From contig JAXMDB010000005.1 in assembly GCA_046348995.1 (NCBI GenBank), positions 248,001-312,000 of the forward strand: a DNA stretch of 64,000 bases. The letters are read 5' to 3'. Origin of the DNA: JANNSX01 sp046348995 (lineage in GTDB: Bacteria > Pseudomonadota > Alphaproteobacteria > Rhizobiales > Hyphomicrobiaceae). This document shows positions 15,165-24,026 of this stretch, piece by piece. Below the pieces are notes generated by a model. That model ran no database searches, was not told where the DNA came from, and saw only the letters and a program-made list of their open reading frames with translations. A program made the translations under genes and the position numbers. The first letter of the stretch is position 1. Every line of letters starts with the position of its first letter.

Positions 15165-17000
15165 TCAATGATCAGTATCGATAGGTGCAGTCCTTGCCGA
15201 CTCACCACGCGTCTCGGCATCGCGCCGGAACAGCTCCTCGAGCTCCTCGGTGGCTTTGAGGGCGCGGACCTTGAGCTTGGCGACGTCGCCGGCATCCGCT
15301 TGGCTCTCGTTCAGCCATTTGATGTCGTGCGCCTCAAACGTCTGGACAAGGCGCTTGACGTCAGCCTCGCGCACGCCGAGCCCTTTGAGGAGCGACTTCC
15401 CGAGCGCGGTTGCCGAGCGAAACGTCTCGCGCTCGATGACCTCGATCCCTAAGTCCATCAGCTTATAGACGTGCTGGCGGTTGCGGGCACGGGCGTAGAT
15501 CGGGAGGTCCGGAAACTCGCGCCGCACCGTCGCCGCCGTTCGCAGCGAGGCCTCGACGTCGTCGATCGCGAGCACGAATGCGCGCGCTTTGTCGGCCTGG
15601 GCGGCGTGCAGGATATCGGGCCGCGAGGCGTCGCCGTAGTAGATCTTCGAGCCGAACTGGCGCACGAAATCGACCTGCTCGGAGGAGATGTCGAGCGCCG
15701 TGAAGGGAATGCCTTTCGCCCGCAGCAGGCGCGCCGCGATCTGGCCGAAGCGCCCGAAGCCCGCGATAATGACGTGGCCATCCTTATCGGGCATGGCATC
15801 GAACGCCGGCGCGAGCTTGGGCGTCCGTGCGATCACCGCATCGTCCAACATGAGCAGGAAGGGCGTCGCCACCATCGTGAGCGTGACGATGACGGCAAAG
15901 AGCGCGGCAAGCGATGGCGCGAGCACGCCGGCGGCGAGTGCGGCCGAGAACAGCACGAAGGCGAACTCACCGCCCTGGGAGCTTGCGAGCCCGAGCCGCC
16001 GGGCGCCGGCATGGGTTAAGCCGTAGTGCCGGCCGAGACCGTAGAGCACGGCTCCCTTGAGCAGCAGCACGCCCACGACGCCGGCGAGCACCAGCCCCGG
16101 CTGCTCGCTGAGGACATTCAAATCGAGCGACATGCCGATGGCGGTGAAGAACAGCCCGAGCAAGAGGCCTTCGAACGGTTGGATGTCGGCCTCGAGTTGG
16201 TGACGGTAGGAGCTTTCGGCCAGCAGGGCGCCGGCGAGGAAGCCGCCGAGACCGGCCGACAGCCCCGCCCATTGCATCAACAGCACGACGGAGACGACCG
16301 TCAGCAGCGCCATGGCTGTCATCGCCTCGCGTACGCCGGTGCGCGATACGAACCGAAGCAGGGGATCGAGCCCGAAGCGTCCGATGACGATGACACCGCC
16401 GATGGCCGCCACCGCCTTGAGCAGACCCTCCATCGAAATGCTCGCCTCGCCCGCCGCTCCGGCCGCGAGCAGGCCGACGCCGGCGATCATCGGGATGGCG
16501 GCGAGGTCCTGGGCGAGCAGCACGGAAAAGGCCAGTCGCCCGTGCTTGGTGGAAAGCTCCTTCTTCTCCTCCAGCACCTGCAGCGTGAAGGCTGTCGAGG
16601 ACAGCGAGAGCGCCGCGCCGGCGATCGCGGCGACGAGCAGCGGCACGCCCGCGAGCGCGAGTCCGCCCGCGAGCAGAAGCGTCGAGAGGGCGATCTGCGC
16701 CATGCCGTAGCCGAACACGGCGGTGCGCATCGCCCACAGGCGCTTCGGACGAAGCTCGAGGCCGATGAGGAACAACAGCATGACGACGCCGAGCTCGGCG
16801 AAGCCCAGCACGCTCTCCGGCGAATAGAGTGCGTAGCCGAAACCTTCCGGGCCGATCAGCACGCCAGCGCCCAGATAGCCGAGCACCGAGCCGATCTTGA
16901 GTGCGCGACCGATCGGCGCCCCGATCGCCGCCGCCGCGAGAAACAGGCCGGCTTGCGCCAGCATGCCACTCGCGAGACTCGCGTGCTCGGCGGCCGCCAT
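15165..17000 (-). CDS. Kef-type potassium/proton antiporter (CPA2 family) with TrkA-N domain
   Basis: 611 aa. Residues about 8-380 form a 12-13-helix Na+/H+ exchanger domain (GYLGAGVLIGPEGFGYA, LLFLIGLELRPKRLW, GGFLAGALLAESSYRHQLEADIQPF). From about 405 follows an RCK/TrkA-N domain (HVIIAGFGRFGQIAARLL) that senses NAD(H) or glutathione adducts in KefB/KefC. Such systems export K+ and acidify the cytoplasm during electrophile or oxidative stress. The last gene of a four-gene run starting at photolyase; only 3 bases from the preceding stop. Confidence 0.93.
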   Translation of the reverse strand: MAAAEHASLASGMLAQAGLFLAAAAIGAPIGRALKIGSVLGYLGAGVLIGPEGFGYALYSPESVLGFAELGVVMLLFLIGLELRPKRLWAMRTAVFGYGMAQIALSTLLLAGGLALAGVPLLVAAIAGAALSLSSTAFTLQVLEEKKELSTKHGRLAFSVLLAQDLAAIPMIAGVGLLAAGAAGEASISMEGLLKAVAAIGGVIVIGRFGLDPLLRFVSRTGVREAMTAMALLTVVSVVLLMQWAGLSAGLGGFLAGALLAESSYRHQLEADIQPFEGLLLGLFFTAIGMSLDLNVLSEQPGLVLAGVVGVLLLKGAVLYGLGRHYGLTHAGARRLGLASSQGGEFAFVLFSAALAAGVLAPSLAALFAVIVTLTMVATPFLLMLDDAVIARTPKLAPAFDAMPDKDGHVIIAGFGRFGQIAARLLRAKGIPFTALDISSEQVDFVRQFGSKIYYGDASRPDILHAAQADKARAFVLAIDDVEASLRTAATVRREFPDLPIYARARNRQHVYKLMDLGIEVIERETFRSATALGKSLLKGLGVREADVKRLVQTFEAHDIKWLNESQADAGDVAKLKVRALKATEELEELFRRDAETRGESARTAPIDTDH

Positions 17001-17003
17001 CGA

Positions 17004-18155
17004 TCAGATGCTTTCCAAGGCCTGCTCGAGATCGGCGATCAGATCGCTCGCCTTCTCAATGCCGACGGAGATGCGGATGAGGTTGTCCGGCACGGGGCTC
17101 TCTGGGCTTTCGACCGACTTGCGGTGCTCGATCAGGCTCTCGACGCCACCGAGCGAGGTCGCCGGGTAGAAGATGCGGCAGCTTCCCGCGACTTTCTTGG
17201 CTTCCGCCGCGCCGCCCTTGACGAGGATCGACAGCATGCCACCGTAGCCGTTCGTCATCTGCTTGCGCGCGGTCGCATGGTCGGGATGGCTTTCGAGCCC
17301 CGGATAGATGACCCGCTCGATTTTGGAATGCCCCTCGAAGTGCCGGGCGATCGCCAGCGCATTCTCCGATTGCCGCTCGAAGCGCACGAACAGGGTCCGC
17401 ATCCCGCGTACCAGCAGCCACGCCTCGAAGGCGCCGAGCACCGCGCCACCGCGCTCGCGGGTGAAGATCATGTCGTCGAGGAGCGTACCCTTCTCCTTCA
17501 CGGTGACGACGCCGCCGGTGATGTCGGAATGGCCGTTGAGGAACTTCGTCGCCGAGTGGAAGACGATGTCGGCGCCATAGGCCAGCGCCTTCGTCGTGCA
17601 CGGCGGGGCGTTCGTGCCGTCGACGCCGAGCACGGCGCCGGCGTCATGCGCGATGCGCGCAGCCTCCGCGATATCGACGACCTCGAAGGTCGGGTTGGCG
17701 GGGCTTTCGACCCAGACGAGCTTGGTCTTGCCGGGCTTGACGGCACTCCGCAGCGTGCCGATGTCGCGCTGATCCCATTTGTCGAGTGCGAACCCCTTGC
17801 GCTCGGCGAGCCGCATCAGCCAGGCCAGCGCGCCGAAATACATGATACGCGGCACGACGACATGCGCGCCCGAGGGCACCGTCTCGAAGACCGCCGCCAT
17901 GCCGGCGAGGCCCGAGCCGAACAAGAGCGAATGCGCGCCACCCTCGAGCTTGCAGACGATGCCCTCGGCGAGCGAGATCGTCGGACTGTCGTAGCGCGAG
18001 TAGATGTACTTGCTGATCAGCTCGTAGTCGTCGCGGCGTGCGAAGGTCGAGGTCGGGTGGATCGGTGGAGCGACCGCGCCCGTTTGCGGATCGAGATAGT
18101 GATGGGCCTGGGCGACATCCGTCTCGTCGGAGAGCGGCCGGTTCGTGCGTGACAT
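17004..18155 (-). CDS. Cystathionine gamma-synthase/beta-lyase family PLP enzyme
   Basis: 383 aa, Cys/Met-metabolism PLP family. Seen: PIHPTSTFARRDDYEL, YSRYDSPTISLAE, LFGSGLAGMAAVFE, and the PLP-lysine block HSATKFLNGHSDITGG. Probably cystathionine beta-lyase or a related lyase; the usual VDNTFATP-like segment reads VDGTNAPPCTTKAL, so the specificity may differ. ATG 18155 has GAGGA upstream; TTG 18170 is the alternative. Downstream of DUF3253 by 11 bases, upstream of the antiporter by 3. Confidence 0.9.
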   Translation of the reverse strand: MSRTNRPLSDETDVAQAHHYLDPQTGAVAPPIHPTSTFARRDDYELISKYIYSRYDSPTISLAEGIVCKLEGGAHSLLFGSGLAGMAAVFETVPSGAHVVVPRIMYFGALAWLMRLAERKGFALDKWDQRDIGTLRSAVKPGKTKLVWVESPANPTFEVVDIAEAARIAHDAGAVLGVDGTNAPPCTTKALAYGADIVFHSATKFLNGHSDITGGVVTVKEKGTLLDDMIFTRERGGAVLGAFEAWLLVRGMRTLFVRFERQSENALAIARHFEGHSKIERVIYPGLESHPDHATARKQMTNGYGGMLSILVKGGAAEAKKVAGSCRIFYPATSLGGVESLIEHRKSVESPESPVPDNLIRISVGIEKASDLIADLEQALESI

Positions 18156-18166
18156 GCGTTCGGTCC

Positions 18167-18475
18167 TCAATTGCCGTCTATCGGCGATGCGGGATCGTCA
18201 GTGCTCGTGAATGCGGGGCCCTGCGCGAGGCGGACGACACCGCGGATGCCCTCGCCGGTCACCGGCTTGCCGTGTCTGAGAACGACGACGCGGCCGGACT
18301 CGGCCAGACGGCCGGCGAGGCTGCGCACGCGCTTCAGTTGGCCGCGCCAGGGCCCCGTCTCGCCGAGCAGCTTGCGCGGCACCTCGGAGGGACAGATGGA
18401 CTTGCCCGGTCCGCGCTCGGCGAGCAGCGCGAGCATCGTCTGCTCGAGGTCATGATCGGTCGGGGCGGTGGTCAT
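18167..18475 (-). CDS. DUF3253 domain protein
   Basis: 102 aa. LEQTMLALLAERGPGKSICP, then a winged-helix-like middle (VRSLAGRLAESGRVVVLRHG KPV) and GIRGVVRLA are the DUF3253 signature. Function unknown; the fold suggests nucleic-acid or protein binding. ATG 18475 is chosen as the domain start. Located 40 bases after the photolyase stop and 11 before the lyase start, so part of the same transcript. Confidence 0.85.
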   Translation of the reverse strand: MTTAPTDHDLEQTMLALLAERGPGKSICPSEVPRKLLGETGPWRGQLKRVRSLAGRLAESGRVVVLRHGKPVTGEGIRGVVRLAQGPAFTSTDDPASPIDGN

Positions 18476-18515
18476 GTCCGAGGAGTAGCCGCTTTGGCTC
18501 TGAAACCCAACCCTC

Positions 18516-19961
18516 TCACGGTGCCGCACTCTTCTTGATCGTCTCGAAGGCGGCGAGCGCGCGGTCGCGGGCAGCCCCATGCTCGACGAGGGGATGAGGA
18601 TACGTCTTGCCGAGCACGACGCCGGCGGCAGCAAGCTCGAGCGGACTGGCCTCGAAGGGCGCATGGATGAGATCGTTCGGCAGCCGGGCGAGCTCAGGGA
18701 CCCATGTGCGGACGTAAGCGCCGTCGGGGTCGAACTTCCGGCCCTGGCTGATCGGATTGAAGATGCGGAAATAGGGAGCCGCGTCGGCGCCCGAGCCCGC
18801 GACCCACTGCCAGTTCTGCGCGTTCTGCGCCTCGTCCGCATCGACGAGCGTGTCCCAGAACCAGCGCTCGCCTCCCTGCCAGGGCAGCAGAAGATGCTTG
18901 ATCAGGAAGGAGGCGACGGCCATGCGGACGCGATTGTGCATCCAGCCGGTCGCCCACAGCTCGCGAAGTCCCGCGTCGATGTAGGGATAGCCCGTCGATC
19001 CGCGCTGCCAGGCTTTCAAGGCGGCGGGATCGGTGCGTTGCGGGAAGGCGTCGAAATCGCGCCTGAGGTTCTTCTCTTGCATCGATGGCCAATGCGTCAG
19101 GAGCTGATGCGAGAAATCCCGCCAGACGAGCTCACGCAGATAAGCCGTCGCACCACCAGCGAGCGCCGGATCGGCCTCGGCAGCAAGCGACACGCGATGC
19201 CAGATGCGGCGCGGGCTGATTTCGCCGAAGTGCAGGTAGGGCGACATCCGAGAGACACCGTCGATGTCGGGGCGATTGCGCAATTCGGAGTAGTCGCGGA
19301 GCGGGCCATCGACAAAGACCTCGAGCCTTTTGGCCGCGCCTTGCTCGCCCGGTCGCCAGGCCGCACCGAAGCCTCTGGCCCAATCCGGTCGTGAGGGTTT
19401 GAGGGTCCAATCCTCCAAACGGTCGCTCTTGGGCCATGTCTTGGGCGCCTGGAGGCGTGGCACGGCGAGCAGGCGGTCGAACGACCCCGTCGCGAGCGCC
19501 GCGCGATAGAACGGTGTAAAGACGCGAAACGGCTCGCCGCCTTTGGTCCGCAAAGCTTCGGGCTCCAGGAGCAGGCGGCCCGGGTGGACGGCGAGCGCGA
19601 TGCCCTTCGCCTGAAGCTTCGCCTCGAGGGCCTTCGTCTTGCGGGCGCCGCCGACCTCGTAGGCCCGGCTCATGTGGACGCTCCGGGCGCCGGTCGCCTC
19701 GGCAACGGCGAGCGCGGCATCTGCAACGTCGCCGCTCCGGAGCACCAGCCGCGATCCTCGTTCGACCAGCTCCCTGGACAGGGCAGCCAGGCTCTCGGCC
19801 AGCCACCACCGGCTCGCTCCTCCGATCGGCCGTTTGCCTCCCGGGCTGCCGTCCCAGACGAAAAGCGGGATCACGGCCCCCTCGGCCGCCGCTGCCGTGA
19901 GCGCCGGATGATCCTCGAGCCGCAAATCGAGCGTGAAGAGGAGGATGCTCGTCGTCACCAT
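18516..19961 (-). CDS. phrB: Deoxyribodipyrimidine photo-lyase (class I CPD photolyase)
   Basis: 481-aa light-driven repair enzyme for UV pyrimidine dimers. N-terminal photolyase domain (ILLFTLDLRLEDHPAL), then FAD domain: SRMSPYLHFGEISPR, YLRELVWRDFSHQLL, WQRGSTGYPYIDAGLREL, TGWMHNRVRMAVASFL, and NWQWVAGSGADAAPYFRIFN. First gene of the left-going run and divergent from rpoE-chrR. Photolyase is a known RpoE target in Rhodobacter, so control by singlet-oxygen stress is likely, though I did not find a convincing promoter match. Confidence 0.95.
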   Translation of the reverse strand: MVTTSILLFTLDLRLEDHPALTAAAAEGAVIPLFVWDGSPGGKRPIGGASRWWLAESLAALSRELVERGSRLVLRSGDVADAALAVAEATGARSVHMSRAYEVGGARKTKALEAKLQAKGIALAVHPGRLLLEPEALRTKGGEPFRVFTPFYRAALATGSFDRLLAVPRLQAPKTWPKSDRLEDWTLKPSRPDWARGFGAAWRPGEQGAAKRLEVFVDGPLRDYSELRNRPDIDGVSRMSPYLHFGEISPRRIWHRVSLAAEADPALAGGATAYLRELVWRDFSHQLLTHWPSMQEKNLRRDFDAFPQRTDPAALKAWQRGSTGYPYIDAGLRELWATGWMHNRVRMAVASFLIKHLLLPWQGGERWFWDTLVDADEAQNAQNWQWVAGSGADAAPYFRIFNPISQGRKFDPDGAYVRTWVPELARLPNDLIHAPFEASPLELAAAGVVLGKTYPHPLVEHGAARDRALAAFETIKKSAAP

Positions 19962-20119
19962 GCTGAGTTACCTTCTCTAAGCCTTTCACGGGAGTTGCGG
20001 CCCGGATACGATGGCTGCACGATGTCTGAAACGCATCAGAGCAGAAAGCGGATGAGGCTTCCGGAGTGAACCGCGACGAGATCCCGCCCGTAGAAGAGCA
20101 GGTACACGGGGGAGGCGAC

Positions 20120-20704
20120 ATGCTCAACGCGGAGTTTCGGGGTCCCGTGAGGTCGCCCGAGCCCGAGCAGCTTGCGGCATTGATCGGCCAAATTGCCGTG
20201 GAGCGCGACGAGTCTGCGTTCCGGGCGCTGTTTGCGGCTTTCGGTCCGCGGGTCAAGGCGATGCTGATGCGACAGGGATGCGAGGCGCCGCTGGCGGAAG
20301 ATCTCACTCAGGAGGCGATGCTCACCGTTTGGCGGAAGGCAGCGATGTATGAGCCTGGCAAAGGGAGCGTCGCGACCTGGGTTTTCACAATTGCGCGCAA
20401 TTTGCGCATCGATCGGTTGCGGCGCGAGCGGGTTTTTCAGGAGCTCGGCGATGATCATGCCGAGGAGGCGAGCGACGCGCCGCTCCCCGACGCCTCGCTC
20501 GAGAGCCGCCAGATCCAGGAGCGCATGCGCAGCGTCCTCGCGGACTTGCCGGCCGAGCAGGTCGAGGTCGTGATGCTCGCCTATGTCGATGGCCTTTCGC
20601 ATTCCGAGATTGCGGGCAAGCTCAGCCTTCCGATGGGGACGGTGAAATCGCGTATGCGGCTCGCCTATCAGAAAATCCGGACTGCCTTCGAGGACCGCCA
20701 ATGA
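20120..20704 (+). CDS. rpoE: ECF sigma factor, RpoE type (ChrR-controlled)
   Basis: 194-aa group IV sigma factor. Region 2: LIGQIAVERDESAFRALFAAFGP with LTQEAMLTVWRKAAMYEPGK and ATWVFTIARNLRIDRLRRER; region 4: LPAEQVEVVMLAYVDGLSHSEIA and LPMGTVKSRMRLAYQKIR. Homologue of Rhodobacter RpoE (singlet-oxygen response). ATG 20120 is chosen because GGGGGAGG lies 5-12 bases before it; GTG 20066 has a weaker site. Coupled to chrR by ATGA overlap. Confidence 0.93.
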   Translation: MLNAEFRGPVRSPEPEQLAALIGQIAVERDESAFRALFAAFGPRVKAMLMRQGCEAPLAEDLTQEAMLTVWRKAAMYEPGKGSVATWVFTIARNLRIDRLRRERVFQELGDDHAEEASDAPLPDASLESRQIQERMRSVLADLPAEQVEVVMLAYVDGLSHSEIAGKLSLPMGTVKSRMRLAYQKIRTAFEDRQ

Positions 20705-21333
20705 CGATCATGCATCATCCGGATCCGTCCACTTTGATGAGCTTTGCGGCGGGCACGCTCGGCGAGGCGCTTTCGGCGGTCGTTGCCAGTCATATCGATC
20801 TGTGCCCGGTCTGCCGCCTCGAGACGCGCAAGCTCGAGGTGCTCGGCGGCGTATTATTGGGACAGGTGGCGCCAGCGACAGTAGCGACACCGCATTTGTC
20901 GAAGGCAAAGCCGGCCGCGGCCCTTGGGCCGGAGCGTGCCGGGCATGGTCGTCTGCCGACGACGGTCGACCGACTCGTCGGGGGCGATCTCGAGCGCGTT
21001 GCCTGGTCCTTCGTGTCGCCGGGTGTGCATGTCTGCAAGTTGCCGCTGTCGGCCGGCGGCGAGGGCTTGCTGGTGCTGATCAAGATTGCGGCGGGGCGCG
21101 GCATTCCCGAGCACGGCCATGGCGGGTCGGAGCTGACCCTGGTCCTCAAAGGCAGCTTCAGCGACAAGTCGGGGCGATACGCCCGCGGCGACGTCTCCGA
21201 CCTCGACGAGGAGGCCGAGCACGAGCCCGTCGCCGATCTGGAGGGTGAGTGCATCTGCTTGTTCGCGAGTGAGTCCAAGCTCAAGTTCAAGGGTGTGCTC
21301 CCCCGCCTCCTGCAGCCGATCATCGGCATCTGA
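20701..21333 (+). CDS. chrR: ChrR-type zinc anti-sigma factor
   Basis: 210 aa. N-terminal zinc-binding anti-sigma domain: HHPDPSTLMSFAAGTLGEAL, then HIDLCPVCR supplying the His-x3-Cys-x2-Cys ligands (residues about 32-39). C-terminal cupin domain (GRGIPEHGHGGSELTLVLKG, HEPVADLEGECICLF) with metal-binding histidines. It holds RpoE inactive until singlet oxygen triggers its turnover. The ATG overlaps the rpoE stop (ATGA). Confidence 0.93.
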   Translation: MTIMHHPDPSTLMSFAAGTLGEALSAVVASHIDLCPVCRLETRKLEVLGGVLLGQVAPATVATPHLSKAKPAAALGPERAGHGRLPTTVDRLVGGDLERVAWSFVSPGVHVCKLPLSAGGEGLLVLIKIAAGRGIPEHGHGGSELTLVLKGSFSDKSGRYARGDVSDLDEEAEHEPVADLEGECICLFASESKLKFKGVLPRLLQPIIGI

Positions 21334-21497
21334 TCGAGGCATTCCGGGCCTGCCATGCTCCCCGCGCCGAGCGGAGGGCCCCGCTTTGCTCATGTGATCC
21401 CGTCGACACGCGCGTCTGCCTCCGGTCAAATGGCCAGCGAGACGTTTGACGTTTCCATACTCGTCGGTCAGAATTGCTGAGTCATCAGGAGGACATC

Positions 21498-22220
21498 ATG
21501 CCGTCCGTCGCCATCGCCACCGGAGCCGCGACCGGGATCGGATTTGCCTGTGCCAAGATCATGGCCGAGAAGGGCCTGACGGTGGTCATGGGCGACATCA
21601 ACGCTGCGCAACTCGACAAGGCCGTCGCGAAACTGAAGGATGCGGGACACTCGGTTGCCGGTCACGTCTCGGATCTGACGAAGCGCAAGGGGTGCGAGAG
21701 CCTGGTCGAGGCGGCCAAGGCGCAGGGCCGGGTGGAGGCGCTGGTGCACGCGGCGGGCGACTACACCGCCGCCAAGATCGCCGATTTGGACGATGCGGCG
21801 TGGGACCGGATGCTCGACATCAATCTGCGCAGCACGCTGCATCTCAATCGCGCCGCAGCCGATGCGATGGCGGCAGGCGGGGGTGGCCGCATCGTCAATA
21901 TCGCCTCCATCGACGCCTACCGGCCGATGGTGAGCATGGCCCACTACGCCGCCGCCAAAGCCGGGGTCGTCAGCCTGACGCGGTCCTTCTCCGAGCAGTA
22001 TTTTGCAGCCAAGGTGCTCGTCAACGGCATCGGTCCGGGACCGGTCGCGACGGAGCGGGCGCGGGCCTCGGCCTGGTTCGAGAAATACGAGAAACAGCCC
22101 GACAAACGCTACGCCGAGCCCGAGGACATCGCCGAGGTGGCCTGGTTCCTCGTGTCGCCGGCCAATCGCTGCATCTCGGGCGAGACGGTGATCGCGAGCA
22201 GCGGCAACTTCATGCGCTGA
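21498..22220 (+). CDS. SDR family NAD(P)-dependent oxidoreductase
   Basis: 240-aa classical short-chain dehydrogenase. Cofactor loop TGAATGIGFACA, NAxxG-like HAAGDY, catalytic Ser in NIASIDAY, Tyr-x3-Lys in HYAAAKAGVVSLTR, and C-terminal GPGPVATERA. ATG 21498 has AGGAGG directly upstream; the frame is open from 21474. Followed after 34 bases by a racemase-family gene, so the two probably act on the same unknown substrate. Confidence 0.92.
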   Translation: MPSVAIATGAATGIGFACAKIMAEKGLTVVMGDINAAQLDKAVAKLKDAGHSVAGHVSDLTKRKGCESLVEAAKAQGRVEALVHAAGDYTAAKIADLDDAAWDRMLDINLRSTLHLNRAAADAMAAGGGGRIVNIASIDAYRPMVSMAHYAAAKAGVVSLTRSFSEQYFAAKVLVNGIGPGPVATERARASAWFEKYEKQPDKRYAEPEDIAEVAWFLVSPANRCISGETVIASSGNFMR

Positions 22221-22254
22221 AGGCTGTCGTCGAAGGGACAAAGGGAGCTCGTCC

Positions 22255-23040
22255 ATGAAACGCAAGATCGACTTCATCAATCCCTTCGGCACGACGGTCT
22301 ACGACGATCTCATCAAGGAGACGCTGACCCACTACGCCGACGAAGGTACCGAGCTCACCATCACGCATCTCGACGCCTGTCCCGCCGACATCGACTACTT
22401 CTATTCCAAGCACATCATCGAGGCGGTGCTCTTCGAGCGCATCATGCGGGACGAGGAGGAGGGGTTCGACGCGGTGATCGTCGGCTGCTGCTATGATCCG
22501 GGCGTCCGCCTCGCCCGCGAGCTCGTGGACATTCCCGTCATCGGCCCGCTCGAAGCCTCGATGCAGCTCGCCGGCAGCTTCGGCCACAGCTTCACGATCG
22601 TCACCGACCATCACAAGGCGGCGCCCTATCTCGAGGACATGGCCCGCACCTACGGCTACAGCATGTGCCGGGGCGTGCGCACCATCGAGTGGTGGGTCAA
22701 GGACATGGTCGGCGACACCGATGCGGTGGCGCGCGACATGATCAAGCGCTGCCGGGAGACCATCAAGGAGACCAATGCCGAGACGATCGTCATGGGCTGC
22801 ACCATCATCGCCGCGTGCTACCAGCGGTACATGATGCGCGGCAACGCGGCGCCGGACGTGACGATCCTCAATCCCAATCTGATGGCGCTGAAGATGGCCG
22901 AGCTGCAGGCCGATCTCAAATTGAAAGGCGCCTATCAGATCGCGCGCTCGGGCTACTATGAGAAGCCGTCGGGCCATCATGGCCGCGAGCATGTGAAGGC
23001 GCGCCAGCAGTTCCAAAAAGCTATCAAGGCGATGGGGTAA
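22255..23040 (+). CDS. Aspartate/glutamate/hydantoin racemase family protein
   Basis: 261 aa. Two-cysteine racemase/isomerase fold: first cysteine in VIVGCCYDPGVRLARE (about 80), second in IVMGCTIIAACY (about 183). INPFGTTVYDDLIKETL at the N-terminus and ILNPNLMALKMAE near the C-terminus fit the hydantoin racemase/maleate isomerase group. The C-terminal tail is basic. Substrate unknown; operon with the SDR gene upstream. Confidence 0.85.
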   Translation: MKRKIDFINPFGTTVYDDLIKETLTHYADEGTELTITHLDACPADIDYFYSKHIIEAVLFERIMRDEEEGFDAVIVGCCYDPGVRLARELVDIPVIGPLEASMQLAGSFGHSFTIVTDHHKAAPYLEDMARTYGYSMCRGVRTIEWWVKDMVGDTDAVARDMIKRCRETIKETNAETIVMGCTIIAACYQRYMMRGNAAPDVTILNPNLMALKMAELQADLKLKGAYQIARSGYYEKPSGHHGREHVKARQQFQKAIKAMG

Positions 23041-23404
23041 AGGTCTGCGCAGGGGGCCGTTGGCGTGGGGGTCGTGCCGGCTCTGAGTCCAGCACAGGCC
23101 CAAAAAAATTCGAGGCCCCAGGCAAAATCTACAAGCGCTTGTGCCGTGTCTACGCGAAACCAGACGGCAGGCTCGTTGATCTTGCCCTGGGGCCCGATAC
23201 TCTACGCTTACTCGTACGCCACTCGTGCTTGTTGAGCACGATCAGACTGTAGCAGGGTCCAAGCTCTCTGTCATCGCTTTCCACATGCAACTTGCCACCC
23301 TGTGGATTATTCCAGAGGGCGCGAGAATTTTGTTGTGCTGGAACGAGGGAATAAACTTCGAATCGCCCGTGGCGGCCGTGTGGATTTTAGGGAGACTACG
23401 GAGC
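23041..23404. other. Intergenic stretch without a convincing gene
   Basis: Holds no reading frame with a credible start. An imperfect inverted repeat is visible: GGCCCCAGGCAAAATC at 23114-23129 and its near-complement at 23178-23194, one mismatch and one inserted base, separated by about 48 bases. An open frame without a start codon runs 23043-23252 (for example KIYKRLCRVYAKPDGRLVDL) and could be a gene remnant. The rest is more AT-rich than its surroundings. Confidence 0.4.
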
Positions 23405-23875
23405 GTGCTCTACTTCGCCTACGGCTCGAACATGTCGCCGCGTCAGATGCGAACGCGCTGCCCGGGATCGCGGGCGGCGGGCGTGGCCGAGCTCGCCGGC
23501 TGGCGTTTCATCATTACGAAACGGGGCACGGCCAACATCGTCAAAGCGGCCGGCGGACGGGTCTATGGCACGCTCTGGCATTGTCTTCCGTCGCATCTGG
23601 AAATGCTCGACCGGTACGAGGCCGTGCGGCTGCGCGTCTACCGGCGGCGAACCGTCGTGGTGCAGTTGGCCGACGGGCGTACACGGCATGCGATCGTCTA
23701 CGTCTCGAGCCTGCATCAGCGGGGCCGCGCGCGGCGCGAGTACTTGAAGACGGCGGTGCTGCCCGGCGCCCACGCATTCCGTCTGCCGCCGGACTATATC
23801 GACGAGATCGCGCGCTGGCTGCCGCCGGGCCGCATCGGCGCCGCCAAGCCGCGCTATCGCGGGCGGCGGCATTAG
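23405..23875 (+). CDS. Gamma-glutamylcyclotransferase-like (GGCT/AIG2 family) protein
   Basis: 156 aa starting at GTG 23405 (VLYFAYGSNMSPRQM). YFAYGSNM is the GGCT signature; the catalytic glutamate should be in LEMLDRYEAV. GRVYGTLWHCLPSHL and VYVSSL continue the BtrG/GGCT fold. Such enzymes release 5-oxoproline from gamma-glutamyl amines. AGGGAG at 23389-23394 can serve as ribosome site. The frame is open upstream, but the fold starts here. Stands alone between intergenic gaps. Confidence 0.85.
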   Translation: MLYFAYGSNMSPRQMRTRCPGSRAAGVAELAGWRFIITKRGTANIVKAAGGRVYGTLWHCLPSHLEMLDRYEAVRLRVYRRRTVVVQLADGRTRHAIVYVSSLHQRGRARREYLKTAVLPGAHAFRLPPDYIDEIARWLPPGRIGAAKPRYRGRRH

Positions 23876-24026
23876 CGCCACTTGTGGGGGCTTAGCGTCA
23901 CCTTGTTGAGCGCGATTGATTGACAGCGCACGAAGCAAAAAAGAGAATTGCGCTATGGAAGACGGGGAAAAGGCACCTTCATATGCCTGACGCCTCCGTT
24001 GGGATAGAGCAACTCGGAGGTGATGC

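Noticed and set aside
16026..18152. A very long open frame on the plus strand opposite the Kef antiporter and lyase genes, and similar long frames elsewhere (for example opposite the AsmA-like gene at 29064-30917 and opposite phaC at 49684-51129)
   Set aside because: They are mirror frames of well supported genes in GC-rich DNA: low-complexity Arg/Ala/Gly/Asp composition, no family motifs, no ribosome sites.
19962..20119. RpoE (ECF11) promoter TGATCC-N18-TAAGA in the phrB-rpoE gap
   Set aside because: I looked on both strands and found only partial matches (TGATGC without a correctly spaced -10). The regulatory link is therefore by analogy only.
23043..23252. Open frame of 70 codons without a start codon (contains KIYKRLCRVYAKPDGRLVDL)
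   Set aside because: No usable start, weak codon bias, and it is the continuation of an out-of-frame reading of the racemase gene. A gene remnant is possible but not supportable.
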